Shown: in pieces, positions 21,633 to 32,598 of the stretch
Position numbering within the stretch: position 1 is the first letter of the stretch
How the letters are laid out: every line of letters begins with the position of its first letter
Source of the DNA: Pelobates cultripes
Lineage: Eukaryota > Chordata > Amphibia > Anura > Pelobatidae
DNA: 64,000 bases
Direction of reading: 5' to 3'
Assembly (NCBI GenBank): GCA_933207985.1
Contig: OW240913.1
Coordinates: forward strand, 278,867,232-278,931,231
Position numbers and translations under genes: made by a program
The notes under the pieces: generated by a model
The model's input: the letters and a program-made list of their open reading frames with translations, nothing else
Database searches by the model: none
What the model was told of the DNA's origin: nothing

Positions 21633-23340
21633 TTACCACTACACCTGGAACAAACTAGAGAAAAAATTATCCCACGCCAAGGTTCAAAATATGCCTTTTG
21701 AATTACCCCAGGGTGTATTCTTTAATAAATAGTATGTGTTTGTGGGGAAGTTTCAATAACCAACCGTCTAAACTACTCCAAATTGGAACATGGACACAGC
21801 GTAAAACTTCAAAGTTATAAAAAAACTGAATGGCTGCGTCTCAAATGCGCCCCTTCAACATCCACATATACCTGGCAAAGGTACATACGGGGGTATTGCT
21901 GTACTCAGCCGACATAGCTGAGCAACATATGAAGTATTATACAGTCATAGTACACATAAGGTTTGCAAAATATGCTGCGCAAACTCACTTTGTATGTCAA
22001 AAAGGCAGAAAAAATGCTTATTACCACTACACTTGGTACAAGCTAGCGGAAAAATGATCCCACGCTAAGGTTCAAAATATGCCTTTTGAAATACCCTGGG
22101 ATGTCTTCTTTAAGAAATGGTATGGCTTTATGGGGAATTTGGATTATATAGCCTGGTAAAATACTCTAAAATGGGACATAGGCACAGCATAAAAATTCAA
22201 AGTTTGAAAAAAACTGGAATGGCTGTGTCCCAAATGTGCCCCTCCGATGTCCACACATACCTGGCAAAGGTACATACGGGGGTATTGCTGTACTCAGCCG
22301 ACATAGCTGAGCAACATATGAAGTATTATACAGTCGTAGCACACATAAGGTTTGCAAAATATACTGTGCAAACTCACTTTGTATGTCAAAAAGGCAGAAA
22401 AAACGCTTATTACCACTACATCTGGTACAAGCTAGCGGAAAAATGATCCCACGCTAAGGTTCAAACTATACCTTTTGAAACACCCTGGGGTGTCTACTTT
22501 AAGAAATGGTAGGCCTTTGTGGGGTAGTTTGAATTTAAAACCTGCGAAGATGCTTGGAAATTGCACATAGGCCCAGCGTCAAAATTCAAAGTTTGGTAAA
22601 AACGGATATGGCTTGGTCTCCTATATGGCACTGTAGCTTCACAAAATAGTGACAAAGACATTCATTGGGGGTGTATTTTTACTCAAAAGACTTAGCTGAG
22701 CATAATTTGGGAGGTTTGAACTTAGTGGCACATATGAAATATACAAAACGCCCAGCAAAAATGCAATCCGTATGTAAAAAATGCACAAAATAATTTTTTA
22801 CCACATACTTTGGCATATATTGGTGAAAAAATGGGGGTATGTTAAGGCACAATATGCACCTTATAAGATACCCTGGAGTGTCTACTTTTACAAATGGTAG
22901 GCCTTTGTGGGGGTTTTTTGAACAGTCAAACTGTTATAATACCCCAAATGGAAGCTAAGGCTCATTAAATTCATCTCTCAAAATTCTACTGTGAATACTG
23001 AAAAGGACAGGTATCCTGTATGGCACTGTAACTTCACGAAATAGTGCAAAAGACATACAATGGGGGTGTCATTTTACTCAGCAGATGTAACTGAACACAA
23101 AATAAAACTTTGTACAGGAATAGCACACACCAACTTTACAAAATATACACGAGAATTTCTCTGTTATAAGTTTGTGTGCCAAAAACCAAAAAGAACACAA
23201 TTTTACTCCAATATTTAGCAGAGGTTGGCGGTGAAATGGCTACGTAGAAAGTGTCAAAACAACCTTAGGTAAATAGCCCGTGATGTCTACTTTATATAAA
23301 TATATACTTTTGTGTGGCAATTTTGTTTTCTTTTATGGCT
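21633..23340 (+). repeat. Five degenerate tandem units of about 390 bases
   Basis: Each unit starts near ttaccactac or a variant (about 21633, 22021, 22410, 22798 and 23203). It then has a g-c-rich ggtgaaaaatg-type step, an accctggggtgtctacttta-like step, and tggtaggcctttgtgggg. Units 1-3 are very close. Units 4 and 5 are increasingly diverged. The 75-109 codon frames at 21830-22057 and 22117-22446 are the same segment in two units. Their differences fall at all codon positions, so a protein is unlikely. Confidence 0.8.
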
Positions 23341-23929
23341 ATTAAGCTTACAAGACAAACATACCAAATTCTAAAATCGCTCCACATTAAAAGTTTATTT
23401 TACTCCTTGTGCTTTGTGACCTGTAACTACCAAAAAAAACTTAAAATCCCAGACACATTATATATTCTGTAAATCAGAACAAATAAATACATTTATTTTT
23501 AATTACTTTCCTTAACCTGCACTAATTATGCACACATTATTATTGCAAAAACTGTAAAAAAAAACAACAATATTTTTCATTTTTTTTGCATTTTTCTGTA
23601 TTTTTTTTATAATAAGTAAGTATTTATATATATATATATGTTATATCAAATTAAAGCCCTTTCTGTCCTTTAAAAAACAGTATATAATATGTGTCGGTGC
23701 AATAAATGAGAGAGATGCAAATTGCAGTTGAACGCAAACAGCAAGAAAATGCAAAAATTGCTTGTGTCATTAAGCGTAAGTCAAGCTTCTGAAGCTGTGT
23801 CCTTAAGGGGTTAAACTAATAACACACAAAGAATGAAATGTTGCCATGTTTTTATTGAACACACCATGTAAACATTCACAGTGCAGGTGGAAAAAGTATG
23901 TGAAACCTTGGATTTAATAACTGGTTGAA

Positions 23930-24922
23930 CCTCCTTTGGCAGCAATAACTTCAACCAAACGTTTCCTGTAGTTGCAGATCAGACGTGCACAACGGTCAGG
24001 AGTAATTCTTGACCATTCCTCTGTTTCAGTTCAGCAATATTCTTGGGATGTCTGGTGTGAATCGCTTTCTTGAGGTCATGCCACAGCATCTCAATCGGGT
24101 TGAGGTCAGGATTCTGACTGGGCCACTTCAGAAGGTGTATTTTCTTCTGTTTAAGCCATTCTGTTGTTGATTTACTTCTATGCTTTGGGTCATTGTCCTG
24201 TTGCAACACCAATCTTCTGTTGAGCTTCAGCTGGTAGACAGATGGCCTTAAGTTCTCCTGCAAAATGTCTTGATAAACTTGGGAATTCATTTTCCTTCGA
24301 TGATAGCAATCCGTCCAGGCCCTGACGCAGCAAAGTAGCCCCAAACCATGATGCCCCCACCACCATACTTCACAGTTGGGATGAGGTTTTGATGTTGGTG
24401 TGCTGTGCCTTTTTTTCACCACACATAGTGTTGTGTGTTTCTTCCAAACAACTCAACTTTGGTTTCATCTGTCCACAGAATATTTTGCCAGTACTGCTGT
24501 GGAACATCCAGGTGCTCTTGTGCAAACTGTAAACGTGCAGCAATGTTTTGTTTGGACAGCAGTGGCTTCCTCTGTGGTATCCTCCCATGAAATCCATTCT
24601 TGTTTAGTGTTTTACGTATTGTAGATTCGCTAACAGGGATGTTAGCATTTGCCAGTGACTTTTGTAAGTCTTTAGCTGACCCTCTAGGATTCTTCACCTC
24701 GTTGAGCAGTCTGCGCTGTGCTCTTGCAGTCATCTTTACAGGACGGCCACTCCTAGGGAGAGTAGCAGCAGTGCTGAACTTTCTCAATATATAGACAATT
24801 TGTCTTACCGTGGACTGATGAACAGCAAGGCTTTTGGAAATACTTTTATAACCCTTTCCAGCTTGCAAGTCAACAATTCTTAATCGTTGGTCTTCTGAGA
24901 GCTCTTTTGTGCGAGGCATCAT
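23930..24922 (-). pseudogene. Tc1 transposase, frameshifted (DD34E)
   Basis: The first frame (24922-24416, 168 codons) starts [19 protein letters not shown] and holds the paired-like helix-turn-helix DNA-binding region ([38 protein letters not shown]). It ends after WTDETKVELFGRN, which has the first catalytic Asp. The match continues in another frame (24422-23979) with [17 protein letters not shown] (second Asp) and [16 protein letters not shown] (Glu). Thirty-four residues separate Asp and Glu, which is DD34E of the Tc1 type. The break near 24416 and one near the end ([10 protein letters not shown]) inactivate it. Length and motifs are otherwise full, so decay is modest. Confidence 0.92.
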
Positions 24923-25283
24923 TCACATCAGGCAAGGCTTCTTGTGAAAAGCAAACCCAGTAATGGTGTGGGTTTTTTATAGGGCAGGGCAGCTGTAACC
25001 AACACCTCCAATCTCATCTCATTGATTGGACTCCAGTTGGCTGACATCTCACTCCAATTAGCTCGTGGAGATGTCATTAGTCTAGGGGTTCACATACTTT
25101 TTCCACCTGCACTGTGAATGTTTACATGGTGTGTTCAATAAAAACATTTCATTCTTTGTGTGTTATTAGTTTAAGCAGACTGTGATTATCTATTGTTGTG
25201 ACTTAGATGATGATCGGATCACATTTTATGACCAATTTGTGCAGAAATCCATATCATTCCAAAGGCTTTTTCTTGCAACTGTA

Positions 25284-25300
25284 TATATATATCTACCTAT
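25284..25300. repeat. Short TA-rich tract
   Basis: A tatata tract immediately next to the Tc1 right end, within which the TA target duplication lies. Confidence 0.6.
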
Positions 25301-25560
25301 CCCCATGGCAGCAGAACAATGGGTAACGCCTCCCCATCCCTAGTTAGACAGGAACTAATTAAAATTAAAAAATAAGTAACACCTTCCATTCCCTCCTCCC
25401 TGAGTCTTTTTGTTCCTGAGCTATCTGTATAGGATAAAACTTAGTCGTTTAGTACTAAAATATTTTTATTTTATGGCTTACCTGAGGTCAGTTACCTTCG
25501 GCCTCAAGGGAGCTCAGCCTCTTGCAGTGAACCAAGGGGTAGCAAGATTATATCCCAGAG
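25300..25560 (+). mobile_element. DIRS-type terminal repeat fragment (second family)
   Basis: It parallels the left repeat of the DIRS element at 11749. It has catggcagcagaacaatggg here against ggtggcagtacaataggg there, then a similar A-rich step (aaaataagtaacacctt) and ctgagtctttttgttcct against cctcagctctttcttgtt. No coding region follows. Taken as a solo end of a related family, with moderate certainty. Confidence 0.4.
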
Positions 25561-25617
25561 CACAGGTGTAACTAGAAACGATGTACCCCCCGCCCACCCA
25601 CACATGCAGACAACAGA

Positions 25618-25618
25618 T

Positions 25619-25655
<37 letters not shown>

Positions 25656-25765
25656 GACACGCATACACACAAAAACACACACACACAGACAGACAGACAT
25701 ACAGACAGACACACACACACAGATATACTGATACAGACTTTCTCTATAACACACACACACAAACT
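25618..25765. repeat. (CA)n/(CAGA)n microsatellite
   Basis: An interrupted CA run with cagacagacagacata variants. It accounts for the Cys/Val-rich and Thr/His-rich frames on both strands. Confidence 0.9.
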
Positions 25766-25789
25766 GTTAAAAATAAAATTGTGACTTAC

Positions 25790-26230
25790 CTGGGGTCCAG
25801 TGGCTGCCTCATGCTGATGGGAGTCCCACTCTAACTCCCTCCTCTCCTCCTTCGCGGCGCTCTGTTGCCGGGAGGAAGTGACTGCTTCCTCCCATCACTG
25901 GGTGCTGACCGGGCCCTAGGAAATTGCCCTCGGGTGGCCCCAAGAGCATGGGCCACCCGATGGCCTCCTTCAATGTGCCCCCGGTGCTCTTTCCGCGCGG
26001 TCGGGGCCGCACCAAAATGCCAGCGGGAACCCAGGTAGTTGGGGTCGAGAGAGCCACCGGGCCTCCTGGAATGACGGGCCATGAACCCTGCGACCATGGT
26101 AGTTCCGCAGTGTCCCAGAGCGTATTTCACTGCAGTGACCCAATGGCTAGCAGTATGGCAGGCACCTATGGGATATTTATAAATTGGGTATACTTGCAGG
26201 GCCCAGCAGGATTATCCATTTATTTTCTTT
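25790..26230. repeat. GC-rich unknown repeat-like block
   Basis: Much more GC-rich than its surroundings, with gtggccc/gggccac-type palindromic pieces (gggtggccccaagagcatgg). It directly follows the microsatellite. This GT/CA array plus GC block recalls the interiors of the two hAT elements. No ends or target duplication were identified. Not a gene: frames are open on both strands only because of GC content. Confidence 0.35.
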
Positions 26231-26339
26231 GGTCTGGGACCTGTAGGTTCCCCTTATTATATACACATACAAAAGTCTTGCACCACCTGCCTGTAGATAA
26301 AATTATATATATAGATATAGATAGATATAGAAAATAGAT

Positions 26340-26805
26340 GATATACTAAATAAAAGGATATTTAATGTAGACCTTAATATGAATCGCTTTATAAGTTAAA
26401 ACATTTGAGGTAAAAATGAAGCACGTGTGAAAACCATTTAAAAAAAATATGTAACATATCAATGTTTGAAATGTTTTAAAGAAGCAGCAAATAATGAATA
26501 CAATGGATATATAAATACACTTATTGAAACATAATAAATGTAGTTAATTGATTGGGTATCCCTTAGATACAGTGGTTATGGTACATTTTGTGTCCCTTTA
26601 AGTCACAAAACTTCTCAGAACTTTTGACCTTACTCCATGTCATTGCTTAATGAGGTGCCTGTAAAAGTGAGGGGTGTTAAAACTACATTTCAACTTCCAA
26701 TATAGTAGTATATAGGACAGGATGGCAGCGCCTACCCAGACATTCATACATCATAGGGGAACAGTCATTATTACATAAGTTCCTGCCAGCCATAGGTTAT
26801 TGTGG

Positions 26806-26848
<43 letters not shown>

Positions 26849-27965
26849 TTATATAAAAAGGCACCTCTCACCTGAAATGCATACCTGCTTGTGTTTGTGC
26901 TTAAACCCAATCAGTGTACTGTCTACTTTATTTAGCTTTTTAAGTAAAAGGCTTGTGCAGTTTCTCCCAGGTAATGGTGTTAGGAGTAATTAATAGCTTT
27001 TATTTTCAGACACCTTTATTTGTTAACTACTTTAACAATGCCAGAGCCAAGGTCACTTTACAGCTTAATTAAGACTGCTTGTAATGGGAGGATTATTTAT
27101 TTCTGCATGCTATAATTAATTCAGTGGGCTGTACATAAGGTTAAAAGCAGGTACTCTAGAATTTAAAAGCTCACTCGACATTTTGCTTTCGCAAGTGAGC
27201 ATATTAATTGACAGGTTACCTATGCTGTGGGCATACACTGGGTTTGATTTGCATCACACCAGAGAACCAATTTCTCGCTTGTAATTTCAGCAGGATCAAG
27301 TGTTATTATTGGAGCTTATAACTTGTTTCAGTGCATATTAGACAAGTAAATTGATTTGAAAGGAAAAGGCAAAACCGTTTTCCTCTCCCCGTATCCATCA
27401 CTAATCATAGAGCTTAATACTGACCTCCTGAGAGGGGTAGTCTGAAAGTATTTAGATCATGGTTGAAAGCTTGTACATGTTGTTCATTCTTCTGGCTGTC
27501 ACTGACAACACTTCTTCACATACATTATATACTGTCATGCTGTTCCCTGCTGTCTTCCTAAATTTGGTGCATCGTCTCAGGTTTGTGGGAACTGTCTTGT
27601 GGGTAAAATGCCACGTCGCATTGTACATTATGAGCATGTCTAAGCTCTGCTAATTCCAGAACCAGTGCTTTTTATATATTAACTATACTTAAAGATAAAT
27701 GCTACAGAGAAAGGGCAGAATTGTGTTCTGAAAATTGTTTGGTTTTTGTTTGTTATTGTTATGCCGTTGCCACCTTGTGTAAAGAACAGGGAAATATATA
27801 GCCAATGCAAGTTACTTGGGAAATCTATTTTATTCCCTACTATGTATTATTAAAGGCATCAATATTACTCAAACTAGAGTAAAGGCTCAATTTAAATTTA
27901 AACAAGCTGCAGTCTGCTGCAAAAACACATTGGATGATCACAGCATAATTATTTCAATTTCTTAG
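26340..27965. other. Intron sequence with short repeats
   Basis: 26555-26602 (agatacagtggttatggtac to ccctttaag) looks like a solo right end of a T2-like MITE. 26807-26840 is (AT)n followed by poly-T. Otherwise nothing was recognised. Confidence 0.45.
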
Positions 27966-28213
27966 GTTTACACTAGGGATCGACCGATATTCATTTTTTA
28001 GAGCTGACACCGATAATCTCTGAATTTTTAGGCCAATAGCCAATAATTTATAGATATTCTGTACCTTTACCATTTTGAAAAAATAAACAATTTCTACACA
28101 AATCTACTGTTAACTGAACATGTGTATTATTTATTTTTTTCCAAATCTTCTTTTTTTATTAAGGTAAATGCACAAAATATACATGCAAGTCAGAATTTTT
28201 TATGATTTCAAGA

Positions 28214-28925
28214 ATGTGTGTAATGGATGCAGTGTTTGTGTAGTGTGTGTGTGTGTGTGTGTGTGTGTAGTGGATGCAGTGTTTGTGTAGTATGTGTGTG
28301 TATAGTGGATGCAGTGAGTGTGTGTGTAGTGGATGCAGTGAGTGTTTGTGTAGTGTGTGTAGTGGATGCAGTGAGTGTGTGTGTAGTGGATGCAGTGAGT
28401 GTGTGTGTAGTGTGTATAGTGAATGCAGTTTGTGTGTAGTGTGCTTAAAGTGAATGCAGTGTTTGTAGTATGTGCAAAGGGAATGCAGTGTGTGTATAGT
28501 GAATGCAGTGTGTTTGTGTAGTGTGTGTGTATATAATGAATGCAGAGTGTGTTTGTGTAATGTTTGCATAGTGAATGCAGTGTGTATAAATCAAATGCAG
28601 AGTCTGTGTGTTTATGTAGTGTGTGTGTGTGTATAGTGAATGCAGTCTGTGTAGTGTGTTTGTGTAGTGTGTGTACAGTGAATGCAGTGTGTTTGTGTAG
28701 TGTGTGTACAGTGAATGCAGTGTGTTTGTGTAGTGTGTGTATAGTGAATGCAGTGTGTTTGTGTAGTGTGTGTATAGTGAATGCAGTGTGTTTGTGTAGT
28801 GTGTGTATATAATGAATGCAGTGTGTGTATATAATGAATGCAGAGTATTTGTGTGTATATACTGAATGCAGAGTGTTTGTGTGTAGTGTGGTTATATAAT
28901 GTAGAGTGTGTGTGTCTTTGTGTAG
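28214..28925. repeat. GT-rich minisatellite inside hAT
   Basis: About 25 variant units built on agtgaatgcagtgtgtttgt plus gtagtgtgtgtat. Units of about 31-33 bases are most regular at 28660-28810. The opposite strand reads as a false 250-codon His/Thr-rich frame. Confidence 0.9.
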
Positions 28926-29160
28926 GTATGTAATGTGTGTAAAATGGGGCATTTAAATTTGTTGTAAATATGAAATATATATATATATTTTAGTGTCCCC
29001 TCCCTCCTTCTTTCTTTGCCAGGGAGGCGAGATATATTGCATTCCCGGGTGGTCCGGTGCCATGGACTGTACAGTGGGGGGCCCGCAGCAAGCTCTTACT
29101 TACCTTCCCAGCTGCTCCCTTTAGCTCACCAGTCCAAATCTTGTGGCTTCTGTGCTGCGC

Positions 29161-29220
29161 GGAGCGTTGCCATGGTAACCCGTGGCAACGCTCTGACGGC
29201 TGCAGGACTCACAAGATTTA
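29161..29220. repeat. Palindrome shared by the two hAT elements
   Basis: The arms gagcgttgcca and tggcaacgctc pair over 11 bases around tggtaacccg. The hAT element at 18650 carries the same block at about 19335-19375 (gagcgttgccatggtaatgc), with arms that pair less perfectly. Confidence 0.8.
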
Positions 29221-29392
29221 GACAGGGGAACTGAAGGGAGCTGCTGGGAAGGTAAGTGCTTGCTGCGGGCTCTCCTGGACCGCCCGGCGGTCCTGGTCTG
29301 CATTATCGGCAATATCGGTATCGCTATAAGCCGATGCTGATATTGCCAAAAATTTTGGCCAAACCGATAATCGGTCAATCCCTAGTTCATAC

Positions 29393-32300
29393 TTTTGAAA
29401 AGCTTTGCAGCTGTATAATCAAAAATACAAAGTTTGGCATAACTCAAGCAATACATGTAGACTAATAAGTAAATGTAAAAAAAAAATGTATAATCTTAAA
29501 AGCAATATTGTGTGTTTTTATCCAGTTTAAAAAAACATGCATTTCAAAAGGAAGGCACCATTACCAAATATATCTTCCTGTAGCTGCCTGCTCCAAATAA
29601 GGCCAACGTATTTTGTGCTTTATATAAAACTATAATACAATTGTGCTATTTTCTGCATTACGTTGGTTATTTCTGAAATGTGGGTAGGCTCAGCCCTTCT
29701 CTTGTCTTGGGGCATTTCACTTGTGTGCCTTTGTGCTAACATTGCACAGAACATTCATCTTAATGATATTAATTCTACCCAGCCAGTGAATATGTGTGTA
29801 TTCCCATGCTTACAAGTCTGTTTGTACCCTAAAGAGAAATGGGACAAAGTCCCAAAAAGCATGCCACCGTGATCTAAAGCAGGACTTGAAGTCCTATTCT
29901 ACTAGTCAGGCCTAAAATGTTAACACCACTGCAAGCCATAGCATACCCACCAGCGATGAATTTCTACTTGCCAGGGCTACATTTTCACTTGCTATTGGGA
30001 GTGACAATTTTGAGCCCTGATCTACGGTATTTCAGCAGGTCTTTACACAATATGAAGGGAGAGGAATCTTGGATGAGTAAACCATTTGAGGGGTGGACCA
30101 TTTGTTCTTCAAATTTTTTCATGTTTGGCTTGAGGCAAGACAATTTTTCAAGGTTTGGGACACTCAGACAAGGCTAGGGAGTATGATTAATAGCTGTTTC
30201 ACAAAGAAAACAATCTCAGCAACATACACCATTGATTTGTGTATATTTTATGTTAATTGTGGGAAATCACAGCTGGGTTACAAGTAGTTATAGTGAAAGG
30301 GCAGGTAAAACGTGCAAAATATGCTAGTCTTGCTAGTAGTGTGTGATAAGGGGGGGGATACAGGATGAGAGAAGGGGGGGTTAGAGGTCCAAGCTGTTCG
30401 ATGGTTTACATAAGTGAAGCAGATACATATACAGCATTACAGCATTAACATGAAGTTGGTTCGTTACATAGCGGTTGTGGACGTGTTTGGGCCTTATGTG
30501 TCACCGGGTCGGTTGGGTATCTGACCTATTTTTAATGCTGCAAGTTGACACCGTCATTGTGACTTTGGGTCTTTACACCAAAACACAGTGAAGACAGCAA
30601 TGACCTGTTGAGGGATGTTTGATCTTCCCTGATAGTGTGTGTATATATATATCACACACACTCACACACACTATATAGGCCTATGCTCTGAAAATATGGT
30701 ATTTTACCGTGTAGAGCAGAGAAACTGTTGGTTGGAAGCCACTAATTGAATCAACTGTCAACAAATCCTTTTGAAAATGCAAAAGAATCAAAATGTTTTT
30801 AAACTTCAATTTGGTGGGTTTAGCATGTGTGATGCATAATCCTATTTCCCGGGTGGCTTTGTGAATAATCAGATTTCTCAGTAGGCTCTATTCTCAGATT
30901 TAAGCCCATTGATTTAGCATATAATTCTGATTTGCAATTTTTTTTCCCACTCTACTTTAAAACTTAATTAAGAATAGAATAATATAGCAGTAGGATTTCA
31001 AGTGTTGGCAGTTGTGATGGCAGTGATAACAAGCCTCTGTGCAATATGCAAAAGAACTAACCATGGCTTTAAAACTTTTCAAATTGTCCAAGTGAAATTA
31101 GAAAACCGTTATTTGTTGCAAACATTTGCTGAATACCTGATATTAAACTTGTATTTGTTGTTCTTTTTATTATATTTACCTACATAATCACCTTTGCTGG
31201 TGACAGTCTGGGTAGGGGTGTTGATTGTAGAATGACCGCTCCCATGATGCTTTGCCAGTTGAAGTTCTGCTGATTTAACTTGTGTCCGCACTTGGTATGG
31301 AAATATTTGCATTGCTAGGATACCTACTTAGTATTGGCATAAAGATGAATTCTGCCAGAATTAATGCCACAGTAACAGTGATAATGACAGGATATGCAGG
31401 TATCTCACTGTGCCATGAGAGCCAAACTGTAGTAGCTTAACTTTAACCTTAATTACTTTCTTTTAAAAAGCACATATCACACCGTTAATCCAACTGAGAA
31501 TAAAATAAGTTTTCAGTGGGAGAACTCTTTTGGATTATATGCAGTATTCTTGCTGGTTAAGAATTGCTCAACAGCATTGCATCAAATGGTAGATTGCGTC
31601 TATGTATAGACATGTAGCTTTATAAGCCCACTTCCTAATAAACATGCTAGCTGATATAACAGAAAACCTTCCCAGTCTGTTTACAAGTAACCTGTGTCTT
31701 GATAAGGCAAATAAATCAACTCATTAACCAGTGTATACAGAGTGCTCGTTGTAGAATAATGGTTAAAATCTCTCTCTCCTCACTTGAGTTGGAGTTTTAC
31801 CTAAACTTTTTCCAAGGGAGTATTGGGAAGTGGAATTGTTGACACTATTGCCCATAGTAAAATTTTTCTATTGAAAAAGGAAAAATTAATGTGTTCTTGG
31901 GGAAAAAAGGAACTGAATATTCTTATTGCCTAATAATTTTCCATATTTATATATGCGAACTACTAGTTTTATCCAGTGAGATTTTAAAGATACCGTAGAT
32001 ATAGTTATAAAGGGCATTTTTAAATTGGAGTAATTCCTACTTCATTCTCTTTGCTGCTATTGTTCTTGAATAATTGGGGTCCAACCTTGAGGGCATAATT
32101 ATGCCCTAATAGGACAAAAATTCCTTTTTCACTCCAGCGTGTCAATTTTTTTTTTGCTTGGGTCAACAAAAAGGCTTGTTTTGTCCTGTTTTGAGGTATT
32201 CCATATTTGTTTGTTGCATTCCAAATAATGAATTCATTGCTGGAATTATGTTGTGCTTGGTAACAATTCAAATAATTTAATTCAGCTTTCACTGTACTCA

Positions 32301-32518
32301 ATATAGACCATACATTTTAAAGCACACTTGGAAAAGGAAAAAATAAATCAACAAAGCAAATAATGAGCAAAACAACATCGCTTTGACCTTTTTATTGTCA
32401 TTCTTTTCAATATCGGGTAAAACACAAGTTCTGCATTTTGCTGGAGAGCTATGAACATTTTAAAATAACTTTTTTATTTTTTTTTAAGAATAAGGTTTAT
32501 CCAAATACATTTTGTGAT
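29393..32518. other. Unassigned intron sequence
   Basis: AT-rich. A short tgtgtgtata/tatcacacaca palindrome lies near 30630-30670. No gene or clear element was recognised. Confidence 0.45.
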
Positions 32519-32598
32519 TTAACCCCTTAAGGACACATGATATGTGTGACATGTCATGATTCCCTTTTATTCCAGAAGTTTGGTCCTTAAGGGGTTAA
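32519..32598. mobile_element. 80-bp piggyBac-like MITE
   Basis: TTAA on both sides encloses CCCCTTAAGGAC and GTCCTTAAGGGG, the same ends as the 3.3-kb element at 20506. The interior has acatgatatgtgtgacatgt, a partial palindrome. Likely a deletion derivative of the same family. Confidence 0.85.

Larger units (their letters stand above)
20506..23814. mobile_element. piggyBac-like non-autonomous TTAA element, 3.3 kb
   Basis: Flanked by TTAA at 20506-20509 and 23811-23814. The core starts CCCCTTCAGGAC and ends GTCCTTAAGGGG, inverted repeats of 12 bases with one mismatch. Excising it with one TTAA restores the Tc1 terminal repeat exactly. TTAA duplication and ends beginning CCC are typical of piggyBac. 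No transposase is recognisable. The left 0.85 kb is a chain of hairpins (20524-21346) and the middle is five degenerate units of about 390 bases. A short relative with the same ends lies at 32519-32598. Confidence 0.8.
20390..25281 (-). mobile_element. Tc1-like transposon interrupted by a TTAA element
   Basis: The ends are CAGTTGCAAGAAAAAG and its inverse, next to TA on both sides. Long inverted repeats of about 200 bases (20390-20509 plus 23815-23910, against 25090-25281) flank a minus-strand DD34E transposase. Removing the inserted 20510-23814 leaves about 1.6 kb, the normal Tc1 length. The insertion lies in the left repeat and is proven by the intact right repeat, which reads cagtctgcttaaactaa in complement across the join. 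The left terminus has about ten bases missing from the right one. Confidence 0.93.
27974..29384. mobile_element. Second non-autonomous hAT-like element
   Basis: The ends TAGGGATCGACCGATA and the inverted tcggtcaatcccta are diagnostic. The flanking 8-base sequences GTTTACAC and GTTCATAC differ by two transitions, fitting an old hAT target duplication. Subterminal blocks rich in ATCGG/CCGAT are inverted copies of each other (accgataatctctg against aatatcggtatcgc). The interior has a large GT-rich minisatellite (28214-28925), then a GC block with a palindrome around gcgttgccatggtaac. No transposase is seen. Confidence 0.75.

Noticed and set aside
21830..22446. Paired 75- and 109-codon frames as a repeated protein
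   Set aside because: Same segment of two tandem units. Differences fall at all codon positions and later units lose the frame.
25809..26337. GC-rich block as a CpG island with a first exon
   Set aside because: It lies inside the ASCC3 intron next to a microsatellite and has no splice-supported coding match. It looks repeat-derived.
28214..28925. CRISPR-like array
   Set aside because: Contiguous variant units without unique spacers, in a vertebrate genome. It is a minisatellite.
28200..28952. 250-codon minus-strand His/Thr-rich frame
   Set aside because: Complement of a GT-rich minisatellite inside a hAT-like element.
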